Shown: positions 44,961 through 56,545 of the stretch, piece by piece
Layout: the number at the start of each line of letters is the position of its first letter
How positions within the stretch are numbered: the stretch's first letter is position 1
Assembly: GCA_023101885.1 (NCBI GenBank)
Contig: JALPQD010000004.1
Location: forward strand, 13,661,688-13,725,687
Length of the DNA stretch: 64,000 bases
Origin: Typhlomys cinereus
Taxonomy: Eukaryota > Chordata > Mammalia > Rodentia > Platacanthomyidae
Direction of reading: 5' to 3'
Translations under genes and position numbers: made by a program
The notes under the pieces: generated by a model
Databases searched by the model: none
What the model saw: the letters and a program-made list of their open reading frames with translations, nothing else
What the model was told of the DNA's origin: nothing

Positions 44961-47900
44961 GAGATCATTTCTCATTTCAGTAAACTGAAACAAATTTCAC
45001 TTTATTCATATGTTAAATGTAAGGCAACTGATGATTCTGAGAGCATGATACAGAAGGGAGAGTGTCACACTTTCTGTTTGTTGCAGAATAATCTAGAGTG
45101 TATAGCATAACCTTCAAGGGGAGTATCCCTAAATACTTCCATAATTAGAGAAGTGTCACTATGCACAATAGCTACCTATGTTGAAAGTTAATTTGAAAGC
45201 TTCTTAAAAATGTATTTAAATATTGTTTAAAAGCATTCTCTTTCTTAGGCTCCGTGCAATGGAGAAAACAATATGACAAATTGAATCTTATAATCAAAGT
45301 TCAATAGGAGAAATCAAAATTTTCATTGTGTGTTTGGGACTGGACAGTAAGGCAAATTAGGTGATTTCTAGAGAAAGTATAACTGATGGTGGTAGTGAGG
45401 GCTTTCAAGGTAATTAAATGCAAAGCAATGAGTTGACACCATGACCCAATGGGGCATGGGTGACAAATATCAAGTACTTTGAGAGAAATTATTTTCACAA
45501 TATCTGTTATTTAGATATTTTTCTTGGTGGTGAATTTGTCTGTACTTTCCAGTGTTTGTTTCTATAGATTTGTAGGAGTCCATTGCATGCATTGGTAACG
45601 AGTGATTTGCTATCTATTTCTATTAAAATTTCTTCTTTCCCATTACATTGTTATAATCATATTTTAGTTGATATAAATATTAAATGAAATTCAGCTCACC
45701 TCAATCCACTTTGTGTTATGTTAAAATAAAAAAAAACTGAACCTTTTTTTGGACATAGTTTGCATATCCTCTGGTCTATTCTGTTCTCCAGCTCTGTCCT
45801 TGATGTTAGAGTCAAAATGATTAAAGAAGTAATGTACAAGTAAAACCCATAATGCTTATTAAAATGTACCATAGATTCAGAAATACAGAATGTAGTTTAA
45901 AGAGTATTTAGTAGACAATATAAGATTAAATCAGTGCTTGAAGAAGGTGAGATCTTTGTGTTTTTGAACTCATGATCATCCTTTAGGACAGTGTGGTAGT
46001 TGCCAAAGGAAGAAATGGCTTAGAGAACAGCTGTATCTCTTTATTAGTAGAACCAGGGAATGTTTGTAATGACAACATAAATATTAGAATAAAAGTAGTC
46101 CTGAAAGCCAAGTGATATTTTGACATAGTTTTCATGCAGTGTCACAACTTTTCTTTGTTTTATTTTTACTCCTACCCATTCTTAAGATGTTCTGTTGGGA
46201 AAAGCAATTTTAACCTGTGTAGTTATTGGCTTCATAAATCAAACTCAGAACTAAGGAGTTCAGAGACAGGCAGGGACCAGAGCCTCCTCATCTTTCCTTC
46301 CTACTCTGCTGTCTTCTGTTCTTTGTGACTCATAGTCACAATGTGGCTGCTGGACCTCTGTGAAGCAAATATGCCTTTCCAGTGAAGAAAACAAGACAGC
46401 AAAATTCTTCTATTCTTCTGGTAGTCTTTGTGTTTTATATTGCAATTTTTAAAGGACTTCTGCTCACTTTTCTATAGCCTGAACCTCGTCATCTGGCCAC
46501 AAGTAGATCCTGAATAAAGTTGGTATATTGCATTTTTCTTTTGATTTTTCTAGCTGGATCATGCTATTGGGCTATGCATGTTATAGAACAACAAATACAT
46601 CCCAGATATAAAAGACTCATCCTAAATTCTGTTACATATGTTCCTCTAGCCTTTGCTGTAGTATTTCACTAAAATTAATAGACATTTTTCAGCAGATTTT
46701 TTTCATTGTTATCTGTATGGGAATTAAGTTTGACAAATACAAATTTATCTTAGTAGTACAATAGACTCTATTCTTTGGGTTTTTTGATGATAAATATTTC
46801 TTATACTAGGTCAAATATTTTACCTGTTGTAGAGAGTTTAAGCTGTGAGGAAAAAGGAGCATCCAAGGATCACCCTAATCCTGTTTTGTTACTTCATTAA
46901 TCTAGTGGACAGTATTTCCTTTGGAGATGGGGAATAGCCATGGATATGAATTGCTTTATATACATATGCCTTAATGTACTCCATGAAAACAACAAATGAA
47001 ATATTTTATTCCTGTAGGTTTTATATTATCATTCAATTATATTTTCTAACATTTATCTATATTTATAGATAGAATTTATGATAGAATTATCAAAACACAC
47101 TATAAAATAGTCATTAAGGGAGAAATAGATAAATACAGAGTTCAAGAAAAATAAGTTCAAAGGAATATAATCAGTGAGTCACTGACTTTCATTAAGATTT
47201 TCAAGTAAGTGTGCCTGGGTCAAACTTTGAACTTGTTTTATGGAGATGCTTATACACTGAGTGAAGTGAGAGAAAAAAACTGTAATGATGTCATTGCAAT
47301 GAGGAAGTGGCTAGAGACAAGGGATGTTTGTACAAGGAACAGTTTTTGAAAACTATTTTCAAGGTGAAAGTAATAAGCCAACCCTTTGCCAATCTTTCTG
47401 GAACATACACTCAACTCTTGATTATGTAGGGAGCAGTGGTGTGGATAATTAACAGAGTAGAGAGTCCCCTACACTTTTCTATTAACATGGGCAAGGACAG
47501 TGGTTGTTTCAGGTTGCTTAGTTAGATAGAAAACAGAATGGAACATCATTTCCCCTCAAACTTTCAACACATTCCTTCCTTTTCCTCATTGTAAGTTATA
47601 CTTCTTTCTTACTTCATAGAAACAAAGTAATCAGAAGAGGATTTTCTATTTCCTTATTTTCACATTGCCCCAACCTTTTGCATTTGAAGGCATAGGTTCT
47701 GCCTTTCTGCCTTTTACTGTGGGGACAATGAATTCTAACTACCTTAATTCTTTCCCCTTACTCCACCAACCACTCTGTCATTAACACTGTCCTCATAATC
47801 TAGGACACTGGAATGGCAAATCTCTCCGTATTGCTTTATTTTCTGCTTTTCCCTAAAATAGCCCAGCAGTGGTCTTCAACATCCCACCAAAAAAAAAAAA

Positions 47901-48383
47901 AGCACAATAAAGCAAAACAAAACAAAAATCAATCAAATGCCATACATTTTTTCACTCATTTATTGTCCTTCAGTATAAATCTCCTGGGAGGTGCTCTTCC
48001 ACACATGCTATAGGCTCTCTTTCCCAATTTAACTTTGAACCCAGTTGCTAACCTTGAAATAGCCTTATATGAATAAGTCCAATTCGAAGACTTTCTATTA
48101 TAACCTTAGCATCAGTTCACAAAATAAGTATATCCTCATTTTTAAAATACTTTCAGCAGATTTAAGTATGTCTGTTCTGCTCCTCAGTTTCCTTCATTGC
48201 CTTGACCTTTAAAGTTGAGACTGTAGTTCTCTATTACTATCTTCATTCTCCAGACCTTAAACATTATCTTCACACTAAAGAATTCTTTGGTGGAGACTCT
48301 CTGTTCATATATAAATAAACCTTTTCTTTTCCTTCTTAAGTTATCTCACCAAATACTATATCTTCAAAAATCATTATAGTTAT
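44961..48383. other. Unique AT-rich DNA, no gene seen
   Basis: About 3.4 kb without a repeat family or gene that I can name. Frames are under 70 codons. Confidence 0.45.
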
Positions 48384-48432
48384 TTAAGACAGAGAAAGAG
48401 AGACAGAGAAAGAATGTATGTGTATGAGAGTT

Positions 48433-48484
<52 letters not shown>

Positions 48485-48625
48485 CATGTACACAGATGGT
48501 GATGAGAAGACAGCTATCAGAAATCAATTTTTTTTCTTTCTACTATGTTGGTTTGCAGGGATTGAACTCAGGTTGATAAATTTGCCAGCAACTGTTGTAA
48601 GGCTGAGCCATCTCATCAGCACCAC
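48384..48625 (-). mobile_element. B2/B3-like SINE with (GA)n tract
   Basis: A perfect (GA)n run (48434-48481) is followed by a reversed SINE body and head (ggtttgcagggattgaactc, aggttgataaatttgccagc, ggctgagccatctcatcagc). The layout is like 17103-17400. Confidence 0.7.
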
Positions 48626-48754
48626 ATACTCTATTTTCAATAGATTCTTCCTTGAATAATCAATACAGAAGAATATGCATTCTTAAGCCCAATCAACATC
48701 TGACACTCTGTAAAGTTACTTGCAAAAACTTAAATGAGATCATGAAGCGTCAAG

Positions 48755-48840
48755 TGTCAGGGTTTTTAATTGACTGCTGAACTTTACCTCCTAAATCAGT
48801 CACTGCCATATAATAGATGCTGAGTAAATAGCTGTTGAGA
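48755..48840 (+). mobile_element. MIR 3' end fragment
   Basis: gtcactgccatataatagat then gctgagtaaatagctgttga match the MIR tail (GCACATAGTAGGTGCTCAATAAATGTTTGTTGAATG). Confidence 0.5.
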
Positions 48841-49793
48841 GGGTGGATGATTGATGGGAAGAGAAATACATGGCTCCCTTAAGCATTTTGGAGGCTAGAG
48901 TTCTATCATGTTGGGTGGTAGAATAGCATAAAAGATTATAAAAGAAAGCATGTTTTCAGAAATAAACTTATATGAAATGACAATAAGAACTTCATTAGGA
49001 GAATTTCAGACTCACAATGATAGCTAGTCATGATGGGTCTTGAAGTAGGAGGGCATTAGGAGAGCTAGCATCATATCAGTGACAATATGATGGCGTCTTG
49101 AAGGGAGAAACTGAGAGTCTTCACTCTCCTAATTTCCTTCACTGTAAGCTAAAGGGGGTTTATTATTCTTATGAATTTTTTTGCAGTGGTGAAAGTTCCC
49201 TATGGTCCAGCCTATGTGCCAGGAGTCAGGAAAGCACTGATGAATATTAGATATCATTCAATATTGTCCCTTACCTATAATGGGGAAGACTTAAATGCCA
49301 TTATATACTGTATCAGCTCCTTATCCCAGGTTCAAAGACTGTGGAGTGTGTAGTCTGACTTTGAGGAGAGACAGAAATGCAGCTAAGAAGGTCTGTGATC
49401 TAAAAACAAAATAGCAATGGGGCAAGAAAATGGGGGCTAAAGGCCAAAGTTTGACTGATTGCCATCAAAATCAAATTTTTAGCAAATAATTTTTGCTTCT
49501 AGTGATGTGAAAATGAGTTATATGTCATAAAGGTGTATGATAGATTTACTGGTTTTAGATTATAAGTGAGATAGTCTTATGAAGAGTTAAACAGTGCCAG
49601 AACATTTTGGTCAGACGAAAGCAAACCTGAGATATGTTGAGAAGGAGAAACTGTTATATGAATTCTTATGTGTTGCCACACAGTATAATTTCCTCAATAA
49701 TGTGCAGATTTCTTTAAAAGATGAATGATGAATGTTCTTCTCTTAGGCATATTTCTTTCAACACAAAGAGAGGAAGGAGAGAAAATACACATT
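48841..49793. other. Unique DNA
   Basis: Nothing recognised. Confidence 0.5.
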
Positions 49794-49798
49794 ATGTG

Positions 49799-50158
49799 TG
49801 AAACAGTTACTCTCTTTTTTTGCTGTGAGACAAGACTCAAACTCAAGTAACTTAAAGGAGAAAGGAAGATTTATTTAGCTTATGGTTTCAGAGAGGAGAT
49901 ATAGTCCTTCATGATGGAAAAGGCATGGCTTGCTGGCAGAAGCTAGTATAGGCCTAGGATATATTCATCAAGGAGGCTGAGAGCTGCAAAACTGTCAAGT
50001 GCAAGAGAAGACATCTGAATGTAGGATGGGGTTAATCAACCTCAAGACCTACTCTCTGTGGTTGGCTTCCTCCAGCAAGGTTCCACCTTCTAAAGGTTCC
50101 ATGACTTACCCAAATATAAAAGTTTCTGGGGGGACAACTCACATTTCAAACCCTGACA
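49799..50158 (-). repeat. 3' LTR of the MaLR provirus
   Basis: 360 bp, TG...CA. In element sense it begins tgtcagggtttgaaatgtga. Aligns with the other LTR throughout, for example caagactcaaactcaagtaa here and caagactaaaactcaagtaa there. Confidence 0.9.
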
Positions 50159-51513
50159 CTCCACCTTTAGCACTACAGGTTCTTTGCCATATCATTATGC
50201 AAACCATATTCAATCTAACTTTAAATGTCCATAGGTTACATAAATATTCCCAAAATAGTCCAAAGTTTCAAAATCCAAACCTCCTATAAAATCAAAGACA
50301 AGTTACATACTTCCAACATACAATGGCACAGAATAAACATTCTTATTCCTAAAGCGTGCAATGGGGACATATCCAGGAAAGACTAGTACTTAGCAAGACT
50401 GAAAATCAGCAGGACATATTCCAAATTCTGCAGCTCCATGTCCAGCAGGTGAACATATTGCTGAAATCAAATCAGTTCCAAAGGGCTTCAGATCCTTACT
50501 CCAGAAAAGCTGGCATTTCTACCATCTCTACCATCTTTATTTCTCAATTTAAAATCAGGTTTTAACTTCACAGTACAAACTTCCCTTCTTCAGCTTCTAA
50601 ATTGCAAGCCATTCTCCATAATGACCTCCTCCCTCTTTCAGTTTTTAATTCCTCTAAAACTAGAGCCATGTGGTTGACTTTGCTAAGATCTGCTATAACC
50701 TCTATGTGGATTGGCCTCCCTGAGTCACAGCTGATTAATCTTCTTCCTATTGATGCTGGGAAGAGTATCTGTCTCTCATGGGGAGTTGCTTTAGTTGAAC
50801 AAAAGCAAATAATTATTTGGAGCTCTGCCCTTTAGTTATTTCCTTCCAACTTGCATTCTTATGGGTGGGAGCCTTCCCTGAAGAATTTGCCCTCAGGGTA
50901 GGGACTCTTCTATTAACCAAACTGAGAGCAAACTTTGATTCACTAATGGATCTTATCTTTTAGGAAGAACTACCATTTTGCTACCTGTCTTCTCCTTGGT
51001 CAATTCAAGTTTGCCAGGACATTTTTCCTCATAATTCTGAACAAAAGCACTGAAAAGTAGTCATACCACACCATTAAGATTACATTGCCTTGAAAGTTCC
51101 TCCACAAGTATTCAAATTTAACTTCAGGCAAGCATGTAGAAGGAGGGCAAAACTTAATCATGTTCTCTGTCAACACATTGCTCCATTTGCCCTCTTCAGG
51201 TGTCTAAGACAGACTCTGTTCCCCTCTGGACTATCTCAAGCTGGACTTCCACTGCCTGCATCTCTCACAGCATTACTGTCTTTCAAGCTTTCACAAGAAT
51301 GATCTGTTTGGTCTGGTTGCCAAGATGCAAAGTCTTTCCCAAAGTTCTCCATATTTCTACAAACAAACAATTCCAAAGTCTTACAAGCTATACATCATAG
51401 CAAAGACCATACTGCTGGGTACTAACTTTTCTTAGCTTCAGAAACAGTTCACTATCTGGTATTAGATGCTCCTAGTCTCACAGGCAACATCTCACTTGTC
51501 TAGTACCAATTAC
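50159..51513 (-). other. Internal region of the MaLR provirus, non-coding
   Basis: 1355 bp between the LTRs, decayed and without a long open frame on the element's sense strand. Old gag-like remnants may be present but I cannot support them from reading alone. Confidence 0.8.
51491..51508 (-). other. Primer-binding site of the MaLR provirus
   Basis: In element sense, TGGTACTAGACAAGTGAG starts five bases after the 5' LTR. This resembles the TGGTGYYAGAAGTGGG-type site of ERVL and MaLR elements, which pairs with leucine tRNA. Two or three bases have changed. Confidence 0.68.
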
Positions 51514-51884
51514 TGTTCTGTTTACTCTCTTCTGTTGCTTTGAGACAAGACTAAAACTCAAGTAACTTAAAGGAGAAAGGGAGATTCATTCAGCTTATGG
51601 TTCCAAAAGGGAGATGAAGTCCTTCATAGTGGAAAAGTCATGACTTTGGCAGAAACTGGAGTAGGCATAGGTCATGACTAACAGAGACTGAGAGCTGCAA
51701 AACTGCCAACTGCAAGAACAGACCTCTCCTGGATTTAGGGTGGGGCTAATCAACCTCAAGACCCACTTCCTGTGACTGTCTTCCTCTTGCACGGTTCTAC
51801 CACCTAAAGGTGTCATAACTTTCCCAAAGTAAAGATTCAAACCCATGAGTCTGTGGGAAACAACTCATATTTCAAACCATGACA
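51514..51884 (-). repeat. 5' LTR of the MaLR provirus
   Basis: 371 bp, TG...CA. In element sense it begins tgtcatggtttgaaatatga and ends with the reversed form of tgttctgtttactctcttct. Confidence 0.9.
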
Positions 51885-51889
51885 ATGTG

Positions 51890-52924
51890 TATGAACCTCA
51901 GCAGCTGCAATGTGAAGAAAACAAGGCATCTCATGTCATGTTTCCTGTCTCATATTGTTAAGGCTTTTCTAAGACAACAAGACACATCCTTAAGAGCTTG
52001 ATGTCAACTTTAGTCTATCTGTACTACGAACCTAATGGATTATCAACGTGGGAATTTCTATGGTCATATTTGGTTAGTTTCTATATGAAGGATATTGATT
52101 TGGCTTAACATTTCTTTTTCACCATTGGAATAGATTGGAAGGAGCTGGGGCCAGGATGGGAATCTGAGGTAATCTTGAGTATCAGGAGAAAAGGGAGCTG
52201 AAATTGACTGGTACTGTGTGCCTTGATTAGGAAGATAATGGCAGCTGTGCGCATTCATCTTTGTATTTTTCACTTTTAAAATCTGGTGATTAGAGATACC
52301 TACTATGTTAAATGCGGTATGCAAAAATAAAAGACACTGATAAAGCAAATTTCCAGTACTGTGTATGTGATGCCTCCACAGGAATTGATGACCAGGGAGA
52401 TCCCCAAAGTCTTTAGGCTTTTGCTAGTGCTCTTGGTTGCCCACTAGAACCTGAAGGAATCTTAACCCATTTGCTGAAGACATCACATGCATCGATCACA
52501 AAACATGAAGAAAACAAGTTGGAAATATCCTGGAAGTTTCCTCTCTGCTGCCTAGCTTTCAGAGTAGCAGAAATTTCTATTTAGGTTGCTAGGGAAGAAA
52601 AGCCATTGCCAGTCTTACCTAGTGGGGAATTCTGTGACCTGCAACCATACTGACAAGATTTGCCCAAAGGTTCAATAATGACGATAATGATATGGGAGTA
52701 ACTAACCTTTTTCTGATGATGGAAGCACTTGGCTCATAATGTAAACCAGGCTAAAAACCTATTAATGGGGAGTCATAAGTCGTAGGGAAGAGAAAAAGTC
52801 CTATTGCTTTGTAGCATGGACTTGCTATTAAACTATCTTTTTAATACTTTTCATCATACCCATAGAATAGTGCATCTCTGAACTTTAGACAAAGACGCTT
52901 TCTTTTATTACGGAAGTGTCTGCA
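51890..52924. other. Unique DNA
   Basis: No gene or repeat recognised. Confidence 0.5.
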
Positions 52925-53290
52925 GACTGAATGGCTCTAAATAGGAGCTCTAACTCATGTCTCACCTTTCAAGTCTTAGGGAATATCATGGAGGAGGAGG
53001 AAGAAAGAATACAAGAGCCAGAGGGTGGGGAGGATCATTAGTCGAAATAGCTTATGAACTCATGGAAGCTGTGCTTATTTCAATAAGAGCTATACAAGAT
53101 TTGGCCTGACAACATTTAACCATAGAAAGGAGACAAACATATGAAATACTATGCCTACCTGAGTGACTGTTGAGAGTGAATGTGGCTGTGGGACAAACAC
53201 CTACTTTATTTGATGGTATTACTCTGCTTCATTGCCCATGTTCCAGCATGTACGCGGGCATCTGTTCCTTCAGGTAACCCATATAAACTC

Positions 53291-53325
<35 letters not shown>

Positions 53326-53470
53326 ATCAAAGTAGGAACAAGACTAGCTGAGAGGAAGAAAATTTTCAGTGGGAGAGAGTGCAGATGGGATCCATAATAT
53401 GGAATGAAAACAATGTAAATTCACTGTATACATGTATAAATCATCAAAGAATTAGAATAAAAAAGAATTA
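52925..53470 (+). mobile_element. Old rodent LINE-1 (Lx-like) 3' UTR
   Basis: In order: agggaatatcatggaggagg, gaatacaagagccagagggt, gggaggatcattag, tatgaactcatggaagctgt, agagctatacaagatttggc, acccatataaactcagggac, (AC)n at 53295-53320, and tcactgtatacatgtataaa, then an A-rich end. This is the rodent Lx-type L1 3' end in sense orientation and complements the reversed copy at 19113. Confidence 0.82.
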
Positions 53471-53653
53471 GAATCAGTTAGAAAAATGAATAAGGATAAA
53501 ATTTTATGTAAGATACTGAGACATTCTTTATTGCATGACTTTTTGGAAAATTTGAAGAATTGGCCACTATTTGTTATAAAGATTCTGGGATGTATAGATT
53601 GAAGTATTTTTATGTCTTTTGCTAAGTAAGAGACACAAACATCTCTGAGAAAC

Positions 53654-54081
53654 AGTAATGACATAGTTAAAAATAGGAGTCAACTTGAGGGGTGAGTGTT
53701 CGAGTTCTGGGCACATTTGTAGAGAATTAGTAATTGAGTTAAGTCCTGAATGAGCCTGCCAAGGATTGTCTAATAAATAGGGAAGACCCAGCCCATAATC
53801 CCTGGTAAGGTGAATGAATTGGAGGAAATTGGTAGAGAAAGGAGGCATCTTTCTGTATACTCGTCCAGATGTGCTGGTCTGGTAAGGATTGTTTTACTCT
53901 CAGCTGTTATGTGGATCTGGTGTGGCCAATTCCCCTAGCCCTAGGCACAGGTGTGGGGTCTCCCGCCAAACTGAATCTAAAAGTAACCAGACTGTCATAA
54001 GGAAGAATAAAGTCCTTTGGTCCCAATAAACCTTTTGATTTTGAATTTATTGGCAGGATGCAGAGTGATTGCTATAAGTAG
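53654..54081 (+). mobile_element. Solo MaLR-like LTR with near-perfect TSD
   Basis: The LTR spans 53659-54076. Candidate 5-bp duplications agtaa (53654-53658) and agtag (54077-54081) differ by one base. Landmarks shared with the LTR at 6151: aggagtcaacttgaggggtg, gggcacatttgtagagaatt, ggaagacccagcccataatc, ggtgtggccaattcccctag and caataaaccttttgatttt. About 418 bp against 422 bp for its relative. Confidence 0.85.
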
Positions 54082-54960
54082 TGATATTTTACTATAAGAA
54101 ACTGAGAAAGCAATAGAGAATTAATGTTGCCATGTAGCAAGTTTTTGTTGAAATATTCTTACAGTTTTTCTCATTGGCTTTTCTTCATAAAAAGTTTATA
54201 AGAAATTCTAAAAACCAGGAAGTGCAGTATTTTAACGCAGTCTTTCCAAAAAAACTGTGGAAATGCCTAGAATTTGAATATCAGCAAAAAACTGATGTTG
54301 ATCTTCATTTTACTTTTTGGTTGTCCAACTCAACTCTGACATCTAAGATAAGATATGTGCAAGAATGTGATGTGAGGAGATATATCAAATAATGATAATC
54401 TAACATTAAGCATGAAATTTTAATTATCAAATACAAATATGATATTCTTTAATTTGTATTTCTTAGTACAATTCTTTCCTGATTTCTACTAACACTATAC
54501 CATGTGAAAGAAGGAATTTTGTGTCAAATACATAGATTTGATATAATTTTATCCATTTTTCCAAGTACTAAAATGCAATGCAATTTTGTAAACTGTTAAC
54601 ATCATTTTAAAGCACTTTCAGTGTCAGAAATATAAATAAATCCAGTAAAGAAATAACAATCTGTGGACATGAGTCCAGGAACATTACTATTAAAGAATGT
54701 ATTGTGTCTTTCTTCCTTATTTTCAAACATAGCTGAATATGGTGGTTAAGTTCTTAACATCTTTTGAATGGAAATAATTTAAATAGGACTTGGAAGCAAT
54801 GTGCTTTGAAATATGTATTCCATGTATAATCCTAAAGTTATTTGTAGTTTAGATAATTTGAACTCATTTTATCTGATTTTATAATCTGAGACATATAATC
54901 ATGGTTTCTTTTTCAATCTCAAAAAGGATATTCAAAATTAATGGAATCATTTCATTACTC
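54082..54960. other. AT-rich unique DNA
   Basis: Nothing recognised. Confidence 0.5.
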
Positions 54961-55045
54961 CACCCCTCGTCTCATCTTGCTTTGTGTCTGGCCTTGAACT
55001 CACAATCTTTCTGCTTTAGACCAGGGAGGTATGTGCCACCGTGAA
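54961..55045 (-). mobile_element. B1-like fragment
   Basis: gtctggccttgaactcacaa then tctttctgctttagaccagg and gaggtatgtgccacc match B1 read in reverse (CTGGCCTCGAACTCACAGAGATCC...GCGTGCGCCACC). Confidence 0.72.
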
Positions 55046-55059
55046 TATTTCTTTCCCCT

Positions 55060-55101
55060 CTCTTTTTTTTCTTCCTTTATTTCTGTATGTGTTTCTAGAA
55101 A

Positions 55102-55143
<42 letters not shown>

Positions 55144-55385
55144 ATAAGAGGACACGTGAGTGTGTATACCTATGGAGCCCCAAAAGTGATATCGGGGATA
55201 AACCTAAATTGTTTTACTTCTTTATTGGTTTGCTCTGGGGTTTCCCAGGCTCCACCTTCCAGGGCCAGAATTTGCAGGCTGCTGCCATAGTCACTTGTCA
55301 TTTTCTGTAGGATCTGGAGATCAGAGCTCTGTGCCTTTTGTTTATGAAACAAAGGCTTTAAGCACTAAGCCATCTCCTCAGCTCC
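55060..55385 (-). mobile_element. Older relative of the (CA)n SINE family
   Basis: Layout in reverse is T-rich tail, (TG)n (55104-55140), body with cccaggctccaccttccagg then gccagaatttgcaggctgct, and head (ggagatcagagctctgtgcc, gcactaagccatctcctcag). The body matches the young SINE body (caggctccgccctaccagga, ccagaaacgcaggctgcccc) at most positions, and the head is of the same type. The partial SINE at 1-149 shares its tttcccag variant. It therefore looks like an ancestral or sister subfamily. Confidence 0.75.
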
Positions 55386-55544
55386 TGACTTACTTTCTTC
55401 ATCATGCATCACTCCTATAGAAAAAAATTGCTAAGTACAAGATGTATCAGAGAGATATAGATAATGAAATTCTAAACTTGCTTTTGTTCATTGACAGTAC
55501 TGCAGAGGAAAGAAGAGAATACTGATATTTAAAAATGCCAGAAG

Positions 55545-55685
55545 AGGGCAGAACAAGGAAACCAGTACCTGTAATCCTAGCACTTGGAGACAGGGAAAGG
55601 AAGTCTTGAGTTTGAGGCCAGTCTGGAATATATATTTTGACATGGCTTCAAGAAAATAAGACAAAAGTACCAGAAAACAAAGAGA
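55545..55685 (+). mobile_element. B1-like SINE, diverged
   Basis: acctgtaatcctagcacttg then gagacaggg, gtcttgagtttgaggccagt, ctggaatatat and an A-rich end (caagaaaataagacaaaagt) follow the B1 order. The 5' end is poor. Confidence 0.7.
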
Positions 55686-56497
55686 AGTGGGACTCTTATC
55701 ACCACAGGGAATGCAAATACAGTGAAGATGCAGAAAGCCTCTTCAATTTACATATAAGGAACTAGTACAAGGAAATTTTACATGAATTGCCCAATCACTA
55801 CTAGGTAATTCTAGTGGACTTTCAGACTCCCACACCAGTACTCCCTTGACTCTATTGTCCTTAGAGCTAAATCTCATAACTTGACACATATTCAAGTCCC
55901 TTCATCTCTTTTTCTGTCTATTGTGCTACTGAATGCTTTATAGGCAAAATACTTACAGAAGTAAGTACAGGAGAGTCCAGACTGATAAATAATATTTATT
56001 CAAATATTTAAAAACCAAATATTGATGGTCTCATAAACAATCACTGCCCCTCTGTCAGAAAATGGTGCTGAGCTAATTGTTGCTTGAACGTGGAAGGTGG
56101 GTGAGGATACCTATGAGTCATAAAACATGGATGACTTTGTTCATTATGTTTGTGTTATGCTTTCAAAGTTTTTAAGAAAAACTTCAACAAACTGCACAGA
56201 GATTTATAGCCCATAGTAACCACTCTCATAGCCATCAACATTTCAGAGCAATTGTTTCCTTCTTTATTCTGTTATACAGGACTACATTCCAATTTAGGGT
56301 ACTTTAACTGTCAGAAATATCAAAAAAGCTTTTTTCACATTACACAATCTGTCTGAACCCGTGTCCAGAAGACACAGGGAAAGCGATTTTGAAGCAATCT
56401 TTGTTTTGGCTTCCCATTGCCCTTTCACCTGAGATACAGCTTTCAGCTAATTAGCTTGTCCTGACATTATGAGGAGAGTTATACTATGCTCTACCCA
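55686..56497. other. Unique DNA
   Basis: No gene or repeat recognised. Confidence 0.5.
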
Positions 56498-56545
56498 GAG
56501 AGGTAGATTGGGCAAGGTCACACAGCCATAGCCCCGGTGGGATCT
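56498..56545 (-). mobile_element. Short MIR fragment
   Basis: agaggtagattgggcaaggt then cacacagccatagccc matches MIR in reverse (AGGTTAAGTAACTTGCCCAAGGTCACACAGC). Confidence 0.55.

Larger units (their letters stand above)
49794..51889 (-). mobile_element. Full-length ERVL-MaLR provirus with 5-bp TSD
   Basis: Two LTRs in the same orientation (49799-50158 and 51514-51884) enclose a 1355-bp internal region. A perfect 5-bp duplication (atgtg) is at 49794-49798 and 51885-51889. The internal region contains ctgcagctccatgtccagca (50429-50448), a landmark of rodent MaLR internal sequence, and a leucine-tRNA-like primer site next to the 5' LTR. MaLR elements are known to be non-autonomous and about 2 kb long, which this 2086-bp element fits. 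No long frame is present inside. It is old, since the LTRs differ at many positions by eye. Confidence 0.92.

Noticed and set aside
50159..51513. Possible coding capacity in the provirus interior
   Set aside because: Frames are all short and interrupted, and MaLR elements are non-autonomous. No gag, pol or env can be supported.
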